The translations under genes were made by a program, and so were the position numbers. Of a stretch of 7,461 nucleotides of DNA, positions 6,148 to 7,461 are shown one piece after another (position 1 is the first letter of the stretch; each line of letters opens with the position of its first letter). This DNA comes from Planctomycetota bacterium (GTDB lineage: Bacteria; Planctomycetota; Phycisphaerae; Sedimentisphaerales; Anaerobacaceae), in contig JAPLMV010000095.1 in NCBI GenBank assembly GCA_026386835.1, positions 1 through 7,461 on the forward strand, given 5' to 3'. The notes below the pieces were generated by a model. The model saw only the letters and a list, made by a program, of their open reading frames with translations. It did no database searches and was not told the origin of the DNA.

Positions 6148-6362
6148 ATTTTCCCCTCATATTGAAATACGGTTTCAAGCGGGACTTTGAAGGCATTTGC
6201 AATCTTAAAGGCAAGGGTCAGAGACGGCGAATAATTTCCCGCCTCGATAGCAAGAATGGTCTGGCGGGTAACGCCGACAAGGTCAGCCAATTGCTGCTGG
6301 GTCATCTCACCATTATCAAACCTCAGCCGGCGAATCTGGTTTTTCAACTGGTTATTTTCCAT
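6138..6362 (-). CDS. small XRE-family transcriptional regulator
   Basis: 74 residues, almost entirely one Cro/CI-type helix-turn-helix domain: MTQQQLADLVGVTRQTILAI (20-39) supplies helices 2 and 3, then EAGNYSPSLTLAFKIANAF and VPLETVFQYE complete the five-helix fold. This compact subfamily is typically encoded next to small membrane proteins and acts as a DNA-binding repressor. The ATG at 6362 gives the standard MENNQLKNQIRRLR start with AGGGG about 9 nt upstream. An ATG at 6380 would add MAGVVG and deepen the overlap with the upstream gene, so it is less likely. It is the last gene of a three-gene operon, overlapping the 3' end of the preceding gene by 11 nt. The likely target is the palindrome at 7270-7297 in the operon's own leader (inference). 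The last codons and TAG stop lie inside a heptamer repeat array, so the C-terminus KISG was probably shaped by repeat expansion. Confidence 0.88.
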   Translation of the reverse strand: MENNQLKNQIRRLRFDNGEMTQQQLADLVGVTRQTILAIEAGNYSPSLTLAFKIANAFKVPLETVFQYEGKISG

Positions 6363-6789
6363 CCCTACTACCCCTGCCATATAGAATTAAAGTCATTAAG
6401 CTCCGTATAAATACAAAAAGCGAAAGTCCGACAATGAGTATGATAGGCAATGTAATAACAGGAACAGAACCTTTCGAGCCGGTAAACCACCAAGGGATTA
6501 TACAGGCTATAACAGAATATAACCAAAAAAAGAAATATGATATAAGGGCAGCTCGTTTTTCAATCAGCCGGTCACGCTCATCATAGGTAACTTGTTTCTT
6601 ATTTCTGTAGGCAAAGAGACGAAACAGCCAAGGCAGGAAGCTCATACTTGCAAGATATGCAAGCATAACCAGAGGTGCAAAGGATACTCCTCTGTCATAA
6701 GAGATAAATATGGAAACTCCACAAGGGATGAGAATTAAAGGTACTCCCAAAAATAAGCCAAACCATGCTTCTTCCTGTGCTTTATTCAT
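6352..6789 (-). CDS. four-helix membrane protein with DERD-x-LI motif (DUF2178-like), paralog 2
   Basis: 145 residues with four membrane helices: about 9-31, 36-59, 81-102 and 109-137. Between helices 2 and 3 is a charged cytoplasmic loop with DERDRLIEKRA (70-80), the hallmark of DUF2178-like proteins, which are commonly encoded beside small XRE regulators. The protein ends in LYGRGSRDGK. It is a clear paralog of the preceding gene product: DERD-x-LI, a Y-x-x-FW segment in helix 3, LPI in helix 4 and LY-x-RG at the end coincide. The start (6789) overlaps the upstream stop as ATGA and has a strong AAAGGAG about 7 nt upstream, so the pair is translationally coupled. The function is unknown; it may sense or be controlled with the XRE protein. 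The exact family label is from the motif only. Confidence 0.75.
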   Translation of the reverse strand: MNKAQEEAWFGLFLGVPLILIPCGVSIFISYDRGVSFAPLVMLAYLASMSFLPWLFRLFAYRNKKQVTYDERDRLIEKRAALISYFFFWLYSVIACIIPWWFTGSKGSVPVITLPIILIVGLSLFVFIRSLMTLILYGRGSRDGK

Positions 6790-7220
6790 GATTTTTCTCC
6801 TTTAACTCCTCGGTCATACAGGGACAGGATAGCGACGGATTGAACCAATACAACTGTTAGACCGCCAAGCACAACCATAATGGGCAGGATATTGGCAGAT
6901 ATTTGGTTTTCTGCTCCTTTTATTGCCCAGGTAATCATACTGCCGGCTATCCAAAGAACCCAAAAAACAGAGTATGCAATAGTGGTGGATTTTCGCTGGA
7001 TGAGCAAATCTCTCTCATCAAAATCGACCTTGCCGGGTTTTGCCCGAAACAGTATCGCTGATAGACCCATCAGGCCAAACAGGCCGAACATACATAAGGA
7101 ACGTCGGGCATAAGGCAGGCCGTAAATATGGTAAAGCACGGCAAAAACTACGCTCACGATTGTTATCACGGCAAATATTACAACAAGATTGTAACATGCT
7201 ATTTTTTGTAATCTATTCAT
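6786..7220 (-). CDS. four-helix membrane protein with DERD-x-LI motif (DUF2178-like), paralog 1
   Basis: 144 residues, first gene of the operon. The four helices are at about 10-30, 42-58, 80-99 and 110-134, with the loop motif DERDLLIQRKS at 68-78 and an LYDRG end (134-138) before a polar tail. It resembles the next gene over most of its length and best from the DERD motif onward, so the two arose by duplication and may form a heteromer. The ATG at 7220 is preferred over one at 7247: AAAGGA lies 7-8 nt before it, MNRLQKI matches the MNKAQ start of the paralog, and the longer version would add MQNCGKEKA without benefit. A promoter at 7320-7348 and a palindrome at 7270-7297 lie upstream. The function is unknown. 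Confidence 0.75.
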   Translation of the reverse strand: MNRLQKIACYNLVVIFAVITIVSVVFAVLYHIYGLPYARRSLCMFGLFGLMGLSAILFRAKPGKVDFDERDLLIQRKSTTIAYSVFWVLWIAGSMITWAIKGAENQISANILPIMVVLGGLTVVLVQSVAILSLYDRGVKGEKS

Positions 7221-7269
7221 CGCTTTTTCCTTTCCGCAATTTTGCACTTTTCATTTTACTTTTTGCATT

Positions 7270-7297
7270 CTCAAACTGGCTATTTAGTCAGTTTGAG
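7270..7297. promoter_or_regulatory. 28-bp palindrome in the leader of the XRE operon, candidate operator
   Basis: Perfect 9-bp arms CTCAAACTG (7270-7278) and CAGTTTGAG (7289-7297) surround a 10-bp centre that is itself symmetric except for one pair and the central TT (CTA against TAG inside). It lies about 20-45 bp downstream of the inferred transcription start and 50 bp before the ATG. No T-run follows on the minus strand, so it is not a normal terminator. The most likely role is an operator for the XRE protein, an RNA hairpin being the alternative. Confidence 0.65.
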
Positions 7298-7319
7298 CTA
7301 TATATATCTTATCGAACAT

Positions 7320-7348
7320 AATGTAATATAAACTATACTCTATGTCAA
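7320..7348 (-). promoter_or_regulatory. sigma-70-type promoter of the XRE/DERD operon
   Basis: On the minus strand, TTGACA (7343-7348) is followed after exactly 17 bp by TACATT (7320-7325). The DNA just upstream of the -35 (7350-7380) is nearly all A and T in runs, like an UP element. Transcription would start near 7313, leaving a leader of about 93 nt that contains the palindrome. Confidence 0.6.
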
Positions 7349-7435
7349 GCAAAATATACATTTTTTAAAGAAATTTTTTTAGGGAAGGTTACAGCAGGCG
7401 AATTTTTAATGTTCTGAAAAACCGCTTAAGCCATG

Positions 7436-7461
7436 GTAGGGTGGGGTCTTTTATGGTGAGC
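7436..7461 (+). repeat. second copy of the GTAGGGTGRGGTCTTT element, cut by the window end
   Basis: Positions 7436-7451 match 5990-6005 with a single G/A change, in the same orientation. The right half of the hairpin seen in the first copy is not present in the same form here. The rest of 7349-7461 holds only AT-rich DNA and no gene. Confidence 0.5.

Noticed and set aside
6138..7220. Toxin-antitoxin system with the XRE protein as antitoxin
   Set aside because: The partner proteins are polytopic membrane proteins with a DERD motif, not a recognisable toxin family; nothing in the sequence shows toxicity.

Overview
The window reads as ordinary chromosome from a Gram-negative-type bacterium of moderate GC. 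A member of the Planctomycetota (Phycisphaerae-like) is my best guess, but a weak one. It rests on the mix of families (a DUF1646 transporter, an AsmA-like protein, a YmdB phosphodiesterase) and on intergenic DNA full of short degenerate tandem repeats and small palindromes. I see no rRNA, tRNA, transposase, phage gene or CRISPR array.

Layout. Positions 1-992 (+) hold the 3' part of a DUF1646 permease gene whose start lies left of the window. A good sigma-70-type promoter at 1056-1083 drives a tight three-gene operon (+): a secreted protein with a duplicated domain and a DUF3887-like C-terminus (1152-2273), a small DUF2089 zinc-ribbon/HTH protein (2299-2598) and a five-helix Yip1-like membrane protein (2595-3239). 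The last gene converges on a ymdB-family phosphodiesterase gene (3236-4084, -), and both stop codons lie in one TTAA. Upstream of ymdB is a 205-bp repeat-rich spacer, then an AsmA-like envelope protein gene (4290-5087, -). Divergent from that is a zinc-ribbon/two-helix/bacterial-PH protein (5212-5916, +). A repeat-filled spacer (5917-6137) follows. Last comes a three-gene operon on the minus strand (7220 down to 6138): two paralogous four-helix membrane proteins sharing a DERD-x-LI motif and a small XRE-type repressor. It has its own promoter (7320-7348) and a near-perfect 28-bp palindrome (7270-7297) in its leader.

How the genes may work together. Two separate modules pair a small DNA-binding protein with integral membrane partners: DUF2089 with Yip1-like plus a secreted protein, and XRE with two DERD membrane proteins. 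Both look like small envelope or membrane-state regulatory cassettes; this is inference from domain content and operon structure. The XRE module is the clearest candidate for autoregulation because of the leader palindrome.

The most distinctive non-coding signal is a family of 7-bp tandem repeats (TACGCWA-like) at three places. Two lie directly at the 3' ends of minus-strand genes and one sits beside the ymdB ribosome-binding site. One of them continues a T-rich tract with the same 7-bp phase. A 72-bp twin-hairpin inverted repeat at 4168-4239 shows compensatory changes that preserve each hairpin. I found no clear evidence of a wholly new enzymatic or defence system.
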